Origin: Elusimicrobiota bacterium
Lineage (GTDB): Bacteria > Elusimicrobiota > Elusimicrobia > UBA1565 > UBA9628
DNA length: 64,000 nucleotides
Direction of reading: 5' to 3'
Assembly: GCA_027452025.1 (NCBI GenBank)
Contig: DAIDHI010000105.1
Location: forward strand, 45,056-109,055
The notes beneath the pieces were generated by a model that searched no databases, was not told where the DNA came from, and saw only the letters and a program-made list of their open reading frames with translations. A program made the translations under genes and the position numbers. Shown in pieces: positions 8,840 through 18,817 of this stretch. Every line of letters begins with the position of its first letter. Position 1 is the first letter of the stretch.

Positions 8840-9525
8840 CGCTGGATCTTTCGGACCATGAGCCCGTCCTGGGCCGCCGCATCCTCGTGACCGGCGCCTC
8901 CAGCGGCTACGGACAGGCGGCCGCGCTGGCGCTGCTCAAGCAGGGCGCGCGCGTGGCCGGCTGCTCCCGCGGCGAGGAGGGCTTGAGGCTGGTGGAGAAC
9001 GCCGGCGGCCTGGTCGCCGCCTGCGACGTCTCCAAGCCCAAGGACGTGTCGCGGCTGATGGCCGCCGTCCGCAAGCGCCTGGGCGGTCTCGACGCCGTGG
9101 TCAACAACGCCGGGATTTTGCTGCGGCGAGGGCTGCTCGAGATGGACGAGGCCCAATGGGAGCAGACCGTGGCGACGAACCTGACCGGCCCTTGGCTCGT
9201 CACCCGCGCCGCGCTGGACCTCATGCCGCGCGGCTGCGTGGTCAACGTCACCTCGGGGCTCGGCTGGGTTCCCATGAGGCCCTACAGCGCCTACAGCGTC
9301 AGCAAGGCTGCTCTCAACATGCTCACGCGAGCCTTGGCCGAAGAGCTGGCCGCGACGCATCGCGTCAACGCCGTGGACCCGGGAGTCGCCAGGACCCGGA
9401 TGAACCCGCAAGCCACCGGCTCCCCCGACGCCGTCGTGCCCGTCATCCGCGCGCTCGCCTGCGCGCGGCCGGAGGGGCCCAACGGCCTGTGCTTCAAGAA
9501 AGACGGCTCCCAGACTCCCTGGTGA
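8836..9525 (+). CDS. Short-chain dehydrogenase/reductase (SDR)
   Basis: A 229-residue classical SDR. The Rossmann motif TGASSGYG lies near residues 17-24, NNAG near 92-95, the Ser before GLGWV near 140, and the catalytic YSVSK (Tyr-x-x-x-Lys) near 154. Such enzymes use NAD(P)H to oxidise or reduce alcohol/carbonyl groups; the substrate cannot be read from sequence. It follows the S46 peptidase with a 4-nt overlap and is presumably co-transcribed. The C-terminus LCFKKDGSQTPW is the usual end of this family. Convergent with the next gene, 1 nt apart. Confidence 0.88.
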   Translation: MTLDLSDHEPVLGRRILVTGASSGYGQAAALALLKQGARVAGCSRGEEGLRLVENAGGLVAACDVSKPKDVSRLMAAVRKRLGGLDAVVNNAGILLRRGLLEMDEAQWEQTVATNLTGPWLVTRAALDLMPRGCVVNVTSGLGWVPMRPYSAYSVSKAALNMLTRALAEELAATHRVNAVDPGVARTRMNPQATGSPDAVVPVIRALACARPEGPNGLCFKKDGSQTPW

Positions 9526-9526
9526 G

Positions 9527-10039
9527 CTAAGGCAGGAGGTATTGGTGGAAGGCCAGCCCCGGCCGGCCCGCCGCCGCGATCTCCCCCTCGAGCTGGCCGT
9601 AGGCGAAGCCCTCCAGCTGGAACACGACGGCCAGAGGCTTGTGCCGCTCCTCCTGCTTGAAGACGAAGACCAGTCCGTCCTTGGCCGACTCGATGCGCTC
9701 GGGGGTCGGAAAGATCCGGCGTATGCGCACGGCGTCGACGTAGCCGTAGTTGAGCGACAACCGGTAGCGCCCGTGGCTGGCCAGACGGGGCGCGAGCTGA
9801 ACCCGCAGCGTGGTCGGAGCCGCGAAGCGGTCGAGCCGGTCGTATTCCAGCTTGACCGCGCCGGCGGCGTCGGCCATCGTGGCTCGGCTGAAGGCTTCGA
9901 CGCCGACCATCCCCGCCACGACGACGGCCAGCGGCAGAGCCATCACGACCTGCCACAGCAGTCTCGTGACGCGCGCCGCCCGGTCCGGGTCCAGCCGGCC
10001 GGCCGCGTCCATCCCGTCCGCTCCTTGAGCATTGGACAT
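9527..10039 (-). CDS. Membrane-anchored protein of unknown function
   Basis: A 170-residue protein with a short charged N-terminus, one hydrophobic segment at about 30-50 (VVMALPLAVVVAGMVGV) and a soluble, probably extracytoplasmic domain of mostly beta character. Repeated short strands such as YRLSLNYGYVDAVRI and LVFVFKQEE are visible. I do not recognise the family. The start is set by a strong Shine-Dalgarno site (GGGAGGG) 6 nt before the ATG; a much longer open frame runs upstream but lies antisense to the SPFH gene. A TATGAT box at about 10071-10076 (minus strand) may be its promoter, giving a normal leader. Confidence 0.7.
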   Translation of the reverse strand: MSNAQGADGMDAAGRLDPDRAARVTRLLWQVVMALPLAVVVAGMVGVEAFSRATMADAAGAVKLEYDRLDRFAAPTTLRVQLAPRLASHGRYRLSLNYGYVDAVRIRRIFPTPERIESAKDGLVFVFKQEERHKPLAVVFQLEGFAYGQLEGEIAAAGRPGLAFHQYLLP

Positions 10040-10143
10040 GATCCCTCCCGCGTGGCCACACTGCGCAGCGATCATAGAACGGCGGGAGCGCGCCCTTCCA
10101 TGGCGGGCGGTTAAACAGTGCGTGGGGACGGCGTGACGGCGGG

Positions 10144-11070
10144 CTACTTGGCGGGGCCGGCGACCTGCCCGAAGAGTTCCTTGAGCCCTCCCAACGATCC
10201 CATGACGCCCGCGGCCTCGTAGGGAAGGAAGACGACCTTGTCGGCGTTGGCCGCGATCTGGTTCAAGGAGTCGAGGTATTTTTGGGCGATGAGGTATTGC
10301 GCGGAGTCGAGCTTCGTGATGGCCTGGGTGATGAACTGAATCGCCTGGGCCTCGGCCGACGCCACCTTGAGGCGCGCCTCGGCTTGGCCCTCGGCGGAGA
10401 GGATGGCCGACTGCTTCTGGCCCTCGGCGCTGACGATCTGCGACTGCCTGAGGCCCTCCGCGCGCAGGATCGCGGACGCCTTCTCTCCCTCGGCGGTCGT
10501 GACGACGGCGCGGCGCGTGCGCTCCGCCGTCATCTGCTTTTCCATCGTGAGGCGGATGTCCTCGGGCGGCGTGATGTTCTTGAGCTCGATGCGCACGACC
10601 TTGACGCCCCAGGCCTGCGTGGCCGCGTCGAGGGCCGAGCGCAGCTGGGTGTTGATCGTGTCGCGCGAGGTCAGCGTGTGGTCGAGGTCGAGGTTGCCGA
10701 TGACGTTGCGCAGCGCCGAGAGCGTCAGTTGCTCGATGCCCCAATGGAGGTTTTGCACCTCGTAGACGGCGGCCACGGGATCGACGATGAGGTAGTAGAT
10801 GACGGCGTCGACCGTCATCGTGACGTTGTCGCGGGAGATCACCTGCTGGGGCTCGATGGGCGTGATCTGCTCGCGCAGGTCGACGCGCTGGCGCACGTTG
10901 TCGAGGAACGGCACGATGATGTTCAAGCCCGCCTCGGCCTTCTTGTGGAAGCGGCCCAGGCGCTCGATGAGGAGCACCTGCTTCTGCGGCACGATCTTGA
11001 TCGTGTTCATGATCACGGTGAGGACGAACACGGCGCCCAGAGCCACGACGACGGTCACGATCAGTCCCAT
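10144..11070 (-). CDS. SPFH/band 7 domain membrane protein (QmcA/stomatin type)
   Basis: A 308-residue protein with one N-terminal transmembrane segment (about 4-24), the band 7 domain (about 25-190, with VPQKQVLLIERLGRF and KNITPPEDI) and a long Ala/Glu-rich coiled coil (about 190-270) rich in AEGxxxSAI repeats. Proteins of this kind form membrane-associated rings involved in membrane organisation and quality control. It lies directly after an NfeD gene; SPFH-NfeD pairs are a conserved operon in many bacteria, and the two proteins are thought to work together. The stop of the NfeD gene and this ATG are immediately adjacent. Confidence 0.92.
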   Translation of the reverse strand: MGLIVTVVVALGAVFVLTVIMNTIKIVPQKQVLLIERLGRFHKKAEAGLNIIVPFLDNVRQRVDLREQITPIEPQQVISRDNVTMTVDAVIYYLIVDPVAAVYEVQNLHWGIEQLTLSALRNVIGNLDLDHTLTSRDTINTQLRSALDAATQAWGVKVVRIELKNITPPEDIRLTMEKQMTAERTRRAVVTTAEGEKASAILRAEGLRQSQIVSAEGQKQSAILSAEGQAEARLKVASAEAQAIQFITQAITKLDSAQYLIAQKYLDSLNQIAANADKVVFLPYEAAGVMGSLGGLKELFGQVAGPAK

Positions 11071-11502
11071 TCAGCCTCCCACCGGCCGCACGATCAAGCG
11101 GATGCCCCGCGAGCCCACGATCTCCACCTCAGCGCCGGCCGAAATCGGCCGCTTGTCGGCGCTGTCGGCGGCCCAGTCGGTGCCTTCGACGAGGACGCGG
11201 CCGTGGCCGCCCGCCGCATCGAGGGCCTCGACCACGCGGCCGCGGCGGCCGACCAGCTTCTCCGTGCGCGAAGGCACGCCCGGGGCCGCGGCGATCTTAT
11301 GGACGATGCGCGAGCGCAGGAAAGTGAGCAGGATCAGGCTGGAGGCGCCGAAGACGACGGTCTGCGCCCAGACCGGCTGGCCTACGGCGTCGAGGGCGGC
11401 GGCGATGAGCGCGGAGACGGAGACCAGCGTGAAGCCGAAAGGCCCCGGCAGGATCTCGATGATGATGAACAGCAGCGCGATGCCAAGCCAAACCCAGACC
11501 AT
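11071..11502 (-). CDS. NfeD family membrane protein (short form)
   Basis: A 143-residue protein with two to three transmembrane segments in the first 75 residues and a C-terminal OB-fold of about 60 residues (LVGRRGRVVEAL, GRVLVEGTDWAADS), the layout of short NfeD proteins without a ClpP-like protease domain. It is the first gene of an operon with the SPFH protein. The start follows a TAGGAT box at 8 nt, with no clear Shine-Dalgarno site. Confidence 0.88.
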   Translation of the reverse strand: MVWVWLGIALLFIIIEILPGPFGFTLVSVSALIAAALDAVGQPVWAQTVVFGASSLILLTFLRSRIVHKIAAAPGVPSRTEKLVGRRGRVVEALDAAGGHGRVLVEGTDWAADSADKRPISAGAEVEIVGSRGIRLIVRPVGG

Positions 11503-11510
11503 GCCCGCCC

Positions 11511-11516
11511 ATCCTA
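11511..11516 (-). promoter_or_regulatory. -10 box TAGGAT, 8 nt before the NfeD ATG
   Basis: Minus-strand TAGGAT, eight bases, ATG. One of the repeated leaderless-type starts. Confidence 0.4.
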
Positions 11517-11630
11517 GGACTTGCCCCCGTCGTTGTCAAGAACGCGGCGGCCCTTGGACCCAAACGCGGATAGGCCAAAAGAGCGGCGCGCGGCGGCCGG
11601 AGGGCTCGTGCGCTTCGGGCTCTCGGGCTC

Positions 11631-11636
11631 TAAAAT
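11631..11636 (+). promoter_or_regulatory. -10 box TAAAAT, 6 nt before the ATG at 11643
   Basis: TAAAAT followed by AGGGAA and then ATG. AGGG could be read as a weak Shine-Dalgarno site but is only 2 nt from the start, so a leaderless transcript is more likely. Confidence 0.5.
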
Positions 11637-11642
11637 AGGGAA

Positions 11643-12215
11643 ATGAGCCGCCTTATGGCCCTGGTCCTCGGGGTCGCGCTCTGCCTTCCCGCGCGCGCCG
11701 CGGAGGTGGCGGCGCCCGCGCAGGTCATCCTCATCCGCCACGCCGAGAAGCCCGCCGAGGGCAATGACCTCAGCCCGCGCGGCTTTCAGCGCGCCCGGGC
11801 GCTGGTCTCCTTTTTCCAGACCAATCCCGCCGTCACGCGCTTCGGGCCGCCAGCGGCGATCTACGCGGCCAAACCCAAGGCCGACGGCGCGCAGGCGCGC
11901 CCTCTGGAGACCGTGCAGCCGCTGGCCAAGGCGCTGCGCCTGGCCGTGAACACGGATTTCCGCAAAGACGACGTGGCCGGCCTGGCGGCCTCCGTCATGA
12001 AGGATTCCGCCCATGCCGGAAAGACCGTCCTGGTCGCCTGGCAGCACCACCTCATCCCGCGCATCGCCAAGGCGCTGGGAGCCGCGCAGGCTCCCGACTC
12101 ATGGCCGGGCGAGGTCTTCGACCGCGCCTGGATCATCGATTTCGACGGGCGCGGCAAGCCGGTCTCTTTCCGGAACATTCCCCAGCGCCTGCTGCCCGGC
12201 GACAGCGGCAAGTAG
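11643..12215 (+). CDS. Secreted histidine phosphatase superfamily protein
   Basis: A 190-residue protein with a signal peptide (about 1-21) and the RHAEKP phosphohistidine motif (about 32-37), typical of the phosphoglycerate mutase-like branch. A second His lies in AWQHHLIPRI (about 135), where the family has its second catalytic His. Export suggests a periplasmic phosphatase or SixA-like protein. The substrate is unknown. It ends 4 nt before the convergent PLP enzyme gene. Confidence 0.85.
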   Translation: MSRLMALVLGVALCLPARAAEVAAPAQVILIRHAEKPAEGNDLSPRGFQRARALVSFFQTNPAVTRFGPPAAIYAAKPKADGAQARPLETVQPLAKALRLAVNTDFRKDDVAGLAASVMKDSAHAGKTVLVAWQHHLIPRIAKALGAAQAPDSWPGEVFDRAWIIDFDGRGKPVSFRNIPQRLLPGDSGK

Positions 12216-12219
12216 GCGG

Positions 12220-13529
12220 TTAGGCCGGCGCTTTCGCCGCGGACTTGCCCTTGCGCTTGCCCGCCGTCCGGGCGAAGGAGTTTTCGAGGTCCCGGATGAT
12301 GTCGACGGGGCTTTCCAGCCCGATCGACAGGCGCACCCCGTCGACGCCGCGCATGGCCCCCTCGCCGGAATACGCGGAGTGCGTCATCCCCGAAGGCATC
12401 TCGATCAAGGTTTTCACGTGGCCGAGGCTCACGGCGAGCGTGATCGAGTAGGCGTTCTGCGCCACGTCGTCGACGAAGGCCGCCGCGTCGATCTTCGCGC
12501 CGTCGAGGCGGAAATAGATCATGTTGCCCGGGGCGAACTCCCCGTCGAAGTCGATCATCTGTCGGCGGGCCAGCTCCTTTTGCGGGAAGCTCGCGAGGCC
12601 CGGCCAGCGCACCTCGCGCACGAGCGGGTTTTTTTCCAGAAAGCGGGCTACTTTCTCGGCGCTGTATTGCTGGCGCTTAAGGCGGACGGGCAAGGTCGGC
12701 AAGCCGTAGACGAGGATCGACCAGGCCGACTTGGCCGACAGCACGCCGCCGAAATCCTTCCGATACCACTTCAGGTCGTGGTAAAGCCCCTGCGGGGCGA
12801 TCACCGCGCCGCCGACCTCCGTGCCGAAGCCCCCGATGTTCTTGGTCAGGCTGTGCACGACGATGTCGGCGCCGTGCTCGACGGGGCGCTGGCAAAAGGG
12901 CGTGGCGAACGTGCTGTCGACGACGAGCAGCAGACGGTTGTTGTCGCCGCGCCGGCGGTTGACCTCGTCGCGCGCGCGAGAGAGAGCCTTGAGGTCGACG
13001 AGATCGAGGGTGGGATTGACCGGCGTCTCGCAGTAGAGCACTCGCGTCTTGGGCCCGATGACGGAGGCGACCTTCGCCGGGTCGCGGAAATCGGCGCGCT
13101 TGACGTTGATGCCCTGCCGCGGATACCACTTCTCGAAGAGGGAGTGGGTGCAGCCGTAGAGCAGGTCATGGGCGACGACCTCGTCTCCCGAGCGCAGAAC
13201 GGCTCCGAGCGCGCCGGAGACGGCGGCCATGCCGGAGGCGAAGGTCAGACAGGCGTCGCCGCCTTCGAGCTGCGCGAGCTCCCCTTCGAGCATCTCGCGC
13301 GTCGGATCGTCGAGGCGGTCGTAGATGTAGATCGGCTCGGCGTCGTCGCCGACGGGATTGCCGTATTCGCAAAAGCCCCGCGCGCCGCGCGACACCGACT
13401 GCAGGCGGTACGTGCTCGACGAAGTCATCGGCGGCACGACATGCCTCGAAAAGTCCCACTTAGTCGTCTTGTCCGGGCCGTGGACGATCCAAGTGGTCTT
13501 GCGGTAGCCCTTGAGAACCTGCCTCTTCT

Positions 13530-13533
<4 letters not shown>
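12220..13533 (-). CDS. Cys/Met metabolism PLP-dependent enzyme (cystathionine gamma-lyase/methionine gamma-lyase fold)
   Basis: A 437-residue fold-type I PLP enzyme. It has FASGMAAVSGAL (cofactor phosphate loop), YCETPVNPTLDLVDL, VVDSTFATPFCQRP, and the Schiff-base lysine in HSLTKNIGG. The C-terminal domain contains the family's SLGHVKTLIEMP segment and SIGLE. Such enzymes catalyse gamma-elimination or gamma-replacement on cystathionine, homocysteine or methionine; the exact reaction cannot be assigned. The ATG overlaps the stop of the arginine decarboxylase gene by 4 nt (ATGA), so translation of the two is probably coupled. The C-terminus has a basic tail (GKRKGKSAAK). Confidence 0.9.
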
Positions 13534-15497
<1,964 letters not shown>

Positions 15498-15505
15498 CAG
15501 GCGAT

Positions 15506-15511
15506 ATTATA
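15506..15511 (-). promoter_or_regulatory. -10 box TATAAT, 8 nt before the speA ATG
   Basis: A consensus TATAAT on the minus strand in an otherwise GC-rich stretch, with eight bases to the start codon and no Shine-Dalgarno site. Confidence 0.55.
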
Positions 15512-15513
15512 GA

Positions 15514-15909
15514 TCATTTCCCCGACGAGCGCTTGAGCTCCAGCGCCGCCGAGTTGACGCAATAGCGCAGGCCCGTGGGCTTCGGGCCGTCGTCGAAGAC
15601 ATGTCCCAGGTGCGAGCCGCACTTCGCGCAGACGATCTCCGTTCGGACCATGCCGTGGCTCTCGTCGGACCTCGCCGCCACGGCCTTGTCCGTGGCCGGC
15701 TCGTAGAAACTCGGCCAGCCCGTGCCGGAGTCGAACTTCGCCTTCGAGGAAAACAGCGGCTCGCCGCACACCACGCACTCGTAGGTCCCGGCGTCGTGGC
15801 AGTCCCAGTATTTGCCGCTGAACGGCGGCTCCGTCGCCGAGCACCGCGTGACGCGGTATTGCTCGGGCGTCAAACGCTTCTTGAGCTCTTCGTCGCCGCG
15901 TTCAGTCAT
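15514..15909 (-). CDS. msrB: Peptide methionine-R-sulfoxide reductase MsrB
   Basis: A 131-residue MsrB, which reduces methionine-R-sulfoxide in proteins. It has TEPPFSGKYWD, two zinc-binding CxxC pairs (CVVCG and CAKCG), the substrate loop FDSGTGWPSFY and the catalytic Cys in RYCVNSAAL. The start is the ATG at 15909, which overlaps the end of the upstream TPR gene by 8 nt; longer upstream extensions in this frame are antisense-like sequence. It carries no signal peptide, so it acts in the cytoplasm. Confidence 0.95.
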   Translation of the reverse strand: MTERGDEELKKRLTPEQYRVTRCSATEPPFSGKYWDCHDAGTYECVVCGEPLFSSKAKFDSGTGWPSFYEPATDKAVAARSDESHGMVRTEIVCAKCGSHLGHVFDDGPKPTGLRYCVNSAALELKRSSGK

Positions 15910-17080
15910 CGGGCGGAGCGATCGGTCCGGGCTCCGTCTTGGCGTAGGGCGCGGCCACGCCGGCCTTGGCGACGTAGCCGAAGCCCCAGGTGTCCGGCGT
16001 TGCCGCGGCGGCGCGGTAGTCCGCCAAGGCGTCGGCGCGCCGTCCCAGCGCGTCCTCGAGCTGCCCGGCGCGGACGCGAGCCCAGACGGCCCAGCGGCTG
16101 GGGCGGCCGCCAAAATCAACCGTCTCGGCTTGCCTAAAGGCCGCCAACGCCTCCTCGTGCCGGCCGAGGCGCCAGAGAGCGCAGCCGAGAGCGACGCCGC
16201 CCTTGCCCGCCTCGATCGCGTCGTACTTCCCCTCGCGGACCAAGCTCAGAAAGGCGCGCGCGTCGGCGGCGGCGTCCTCGTAGCGGCCCCCCTCGTAGAG
16301 AGTCACGACCTCCGCGGCATGCATCATCGCGCTGCCCGGATAGAGCGCGCGCAGGCGGCGCATGATGGCGAGAGCCTTCTCCGGATCGCGGGCGCCCCAG
16401 CGATCCTCGGTATATATCTCGACGAGCAGGATCATGGCGTTGGCGCGCGAATAATGGCCCCGCCGCGCCACCATCTCCAGCGTCCGGATGCCGCGCAAAC
16501 GGTCGCCTCGCAGCACGAACTTGGCCAGCGCTCCGATGAAGCGCGGGTAGACGTCGGTGTAGTAGTCGTACATGCCGACGCCCAGGTAGCAGTCCCAGCA
16601 CCGGGGATCGGCCTGGACCGCCAGCCGCGTGATGGAGACGGCCTTGCGGCCCTCGAGATAGCCGCGAATCCATTGGTGCCGGATGATGGCCAGGCGGCTG
16701 GCCAATCCGTAGGCCGCGCCCAAGGTCATGAGGCCTTGAGCGTCGCCCGGATGCGCCTTGACCCAGCGCTGACCGACCGAGATCGTCTGCTGAGTCCTGC
16801 GCGCGAAGGAGTCGAGCAGCCTCGGGTCGCCCTGGTCCGTGCCGTAGACGTAGCGCGTCCAATCGACCCCCGCCAGGCCCATGTAGGCGTGGGGCTCGTC
16901 CGGGGCCAGGGCGATCGCCTTGCGCGCCGCCGTCTCGGCCTCGTCGAAGCGCATCTGATAAATGTCGTCGATGCCTTCCGTGAGCCAATGGTCGAGCTCG
17001 GGAGTGATGTAGGGCGTCGACCACGCGCGCGCGGGACAGGCGAGCCACGCTCCAAGCAAGGCGGCCCCGGCGAGGAACAT
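15902..17080 (-). CDS. Exported tetratricopeptide-repeat protein
   Basis: A 392-residue protein with a signal peptide (about 1-19, MFLAGAALLGAWLACPARA) and TPR-like helical pairs throughout, for example FDEAETAARKAIALAPDEPHAY near 44-65 and GRHEEALAAFRQAE near 310. TPR proteins mediate protein-protein contacts; no enzymatic motif is visible. It is the first gene of a two-gene operon with msrB. A TAGACT box lies 8 nt before the ATG, with its promoter back-to-back to that of the divergent dehydrogenase gene. Confidence 0.8.
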   Translation of the reverse strand: MFLAGAALLGAWLACPARAWSTPYITPELDHWLTEGIDDIYQMRFDEAETAARKAIALAPDEPHAYMGLAGVDWTRYVYGTDQGDPRLLDSFARRTQQTISVGQRWVKAHPGDAQGLMTLGAAYGLASRLAIIRHQWIRGYLEGRKAVSITRLAVQADPRCWDCYLGVGMYDYYTDVYPRFIGALAKFVLRGDRLRGIRTLEMVARRGHYSRANAMILLVEIYTEDRWGARDPEKALAIMRRLRALYPGSAMMHAAEVVTLYEGGRYEDAAADARAFLSLVREGKYDAIEAGKGGVALGCALWRLGRHEEALAAFRQAETVDFGGRPSRWAVWARVRAGQLEDALGRRADALADYRAAAATPDTWGFGYVAKAGVAAPYAKTEPGPIAPPDD

Positions 17081-17088
17081 AGGCCGCT

Positions 17089-17094
17089 AGTCTA
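17089..17094 (-). promoter_or_regulatory. -10 box TAGACT, 8 nt before the ATG at 17080
   Basis: Minus-strand TAGACT with eight bases to the start of the TPR gene. It sits 9 bp from the plus-strand TATAAT, so the two promoters are divergent and very close. Confidence 0.4.
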
Positions 17095-17103
17095 TCTATT
17101 TCC

Positions 17104-17109
17104 TATAAT
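17104..17109 (+). promoter_or_regulatory. -10 box TATAAT for the dehydrogenase-aldolase-riboflavin operon
   Basis: Perfect TATAAT ending 14 nt before the ATG at 17124. The predicted leader is only about 7-8 nt and contains no Shine-Dalgarno site. Confidence 0.55.
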
Positions 17110-17123
17110 AGGCGTCCATTTCC

Positions 17124-18143
17124 ATGAAAGCGGTTCTTTACAAGGACTCCCATGGGGCCACTTTGCGCGACATCCCCGTGCCGCGCATAGGCGCAGGCGA
17201 GGCCCTCGTCGCCATGGACGTCTGCGGCCTGTGCGGCACCGACATCATGAAGCTGGCCATCCGCGCCAAGACGGCGATCCTCGGCCATGAGCTGGCCGGA
17301 CGCATCGCCGAGCTCGGCCGGGGCGTAGAAGGCTTCGAGGTCGGGGACCGCGTCGTCGTCGCGCACCACGTGCCTTGCCTGTCCTGCCACTATTGCCGGC
17401 GCCAGAGCTACTCGATGTGCCGCCAGTTCAAGGCCACCAACATCGATCCGGGAGGCTTCGCCGAGTACGTGCGCATCCCGGCGCTCCACGTGCGGCACAC
17501 GATGCTCAAAATCCCGGATCAGCTCGATTCCCGCTCGGCAAGCCAAACCGAGCCGCTGGCGTGCTGCCTGCGCAATGCCAAGCGTCTCAACGTGGGCCCG
17601 GGCGATACCGTGGGCGTCGTCGGGCTCGGAGCCGTCGGGCAGCTGATGGCCCGCGTCCTCCACCATGGCTTCAAGGCCGCCGTCGTCGGCCTCGATCTGG
17701 ACCCGGCCCGCGCCGAGGCGATGAACGGGTGGGCCAAGGGCTTCACCAACGCGGCGGCCGCTCAACGCGAGATTTCCGGCTCGACCGACGGCCGCGGGCT
17801 GGACGCCCTCATCTTCACCGCCGGGACCCCCGAGCTGGCGGCCGAACGCCTGGCCTGGGTGCGCGACGGAGGCACGCTCAACGTCTTCGCGAGCTTCCAT
17901 CCCGACCCCCGAATGACCCTCAACCTCAACGAGATCTATCACCGCGAGCTCACGGTGGTCAGCAGCTATTCTCCCGGCCTCGAGGACCTGCGCGAGGCCC
18001 TCGACCTCATCGCCAGCGGCCGCGTGCCCGTGCGATCCATCGCGATGACGGACTACGATCTGGAGCACTTCGACGCGGCCGTCTCGGACGTGCGCGCGCG
18101 CAAGGCGGTCAAGGCCGTGCTGCGGCCCGCGGGCGCCCGATGA
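17124..18143 (+). CDS. Zinc-dependent medium-chain alcohol/polyol dehydrogenase
   Basis: A 339-residue MDR-family dehydrogenase. The catalytic zinc ligands are in CGLCGTD and GHELAGRI. The structural zinc loop has CLSCHYCRRQSYSMC (about 86-100). The Rossmann motif is GLGAVGQ (about 174-180). Closest families are sorbitol and threonine dehydrogenase-like enzymes; the substrate is not identifiable. First gene of a long operon. The next gene, a class II aldolase, overlaps it by 4 nt, and a second dehydrogenase of the same family follows. That order suggests a short sugar- or sugar-phosphate pathway. Confidence 0.88.
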   Translation: MKAVLYKDSHGATLRDIPVPRIGAGEALVAMDVCGLCGTDIMKLAIRAKTAILGHELAGRIAELGRGVEGFEVGDRVVVAHHVPCLSCHYCRRQSYSMCRQFKATNIDPGGFAEYVRIPALHVRHTMLKIPDQLDSRSASQTEPLACCLRNAKRLNVGPGDTVGVVGLGAVGQLMARVLHHGFKAAVVGLDLDPARAEAMNGWAKGFTNAAAAQREISGSTDGRGLDALIFTAGTPELAAERLAWVRDGGTLNVFASFHPDPRMTLNLNEIYHRELTVVSSYSPGLEDLREALDLIASGRVPVRSIAMTDYDLEHFDAAVSDVRARKAVKAVLRPAGAR

Positions 18144-18817
18144 AAACCGAGGCCCATCTGCGCGCCGAGCTCGTCTCCTGCGCCCGCGGGCTGGCGCAGC
18201 GCAATTTCTGTCCCTCGACCTCGGGCAACCTTTCGGCGCGCCTCGACGCCTGGCGCATCCTGGTCACGCCCACCGGGGTGCCCAAGGCGCTCCTCTCGGC
18301 GGAGGACCTCGTCGTCGTCTCGCCCGAGGGCCGCAAGCGTTTCGGGCGCCGCAACCCCACTTCCGAGCTCGATATGCATCTGCAAATCTACCGCCTGCGG
18401 CCCGACGCGGGCGCCGTCGTCCACGCCCATCCGCCGCTGGCCACGGCTTTCGCCTGCGCCGGTATCGCCCTCGACCAGCCGATCGCCTCGGAATTCTCGA
18501 TGGCGGTCGGCAAGGTCCCTTTGGCGCCCTACGGCACGCCCGGCACGCCGGAGCTCGCCGCCGCGATGGAACGCCTGATCCCGGACCACACGGCTATCCT
18601 GATGGGCAACCACGGCCTCGTCGTCTACGGCAAGGACGTCGCCGACGCCTGCGGGAAGATGGACCTCGTCGAGCATTTCGCCGAGATCGTGCTCGCCACC
18701 CTCAAGCTCGGCCGCCAAGCGGAGCTGTCGCCCGAGGAGCTGCGCCGCCTCAACGAGGCCGCGCGGCGCTACGCGACCGGCGCCGGGCCGCTGGCGATCA
18801 CCGGAGGCGGCAAGTGA
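18140..18817 (+). CDS. Class II aldolase/adducin family protein (fuculose-phosphate aldolase type)
   Basis: A 225-residue protein of the zinc-dependent class II aldolase family that includes L-fuculose-1-phosphate aldolase and methylthioribulose dehydratase. TSGNLSARL (about 27-35) forms the phosphate loop, SELDMH gives the catalytic Glu near 76, VHAHPP gives zinc ligands His95/His97 and MGNHGLVVYG the third His near 158. It overlaps both neighbours by 4 nt and is sandwiched between two zinc dehydrogenases. The actual substrate is unknown. Confidence 0.9.
   Translation: MKTEAHLRAELVSCARGLAQRNFCPSTSGNLSARLDAWRILVTPTGVPKALLSAEDLVVVSPEGRKRFGRRNPTSELDMHLQIYRLRPDAGAVVHAHPPLATAFACAGIALDQPIASEFSMAVGKVPLAPYGTPGTPELAAAMERLIPDHTAILMGNHGLVVYGKDVADACGKMDLVEHFAEIVLATLKLGRQAELSPEELRRLNEAARRYATGAGPLAITGGGK

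Noticed and set aside
15900..16119. Longer N-terminus of msrB (201 residues)
   Set aside because: The extension lies inside the TPR gene and resembles shadow sequence; MsrB homology begins just after the ATG at 15909.
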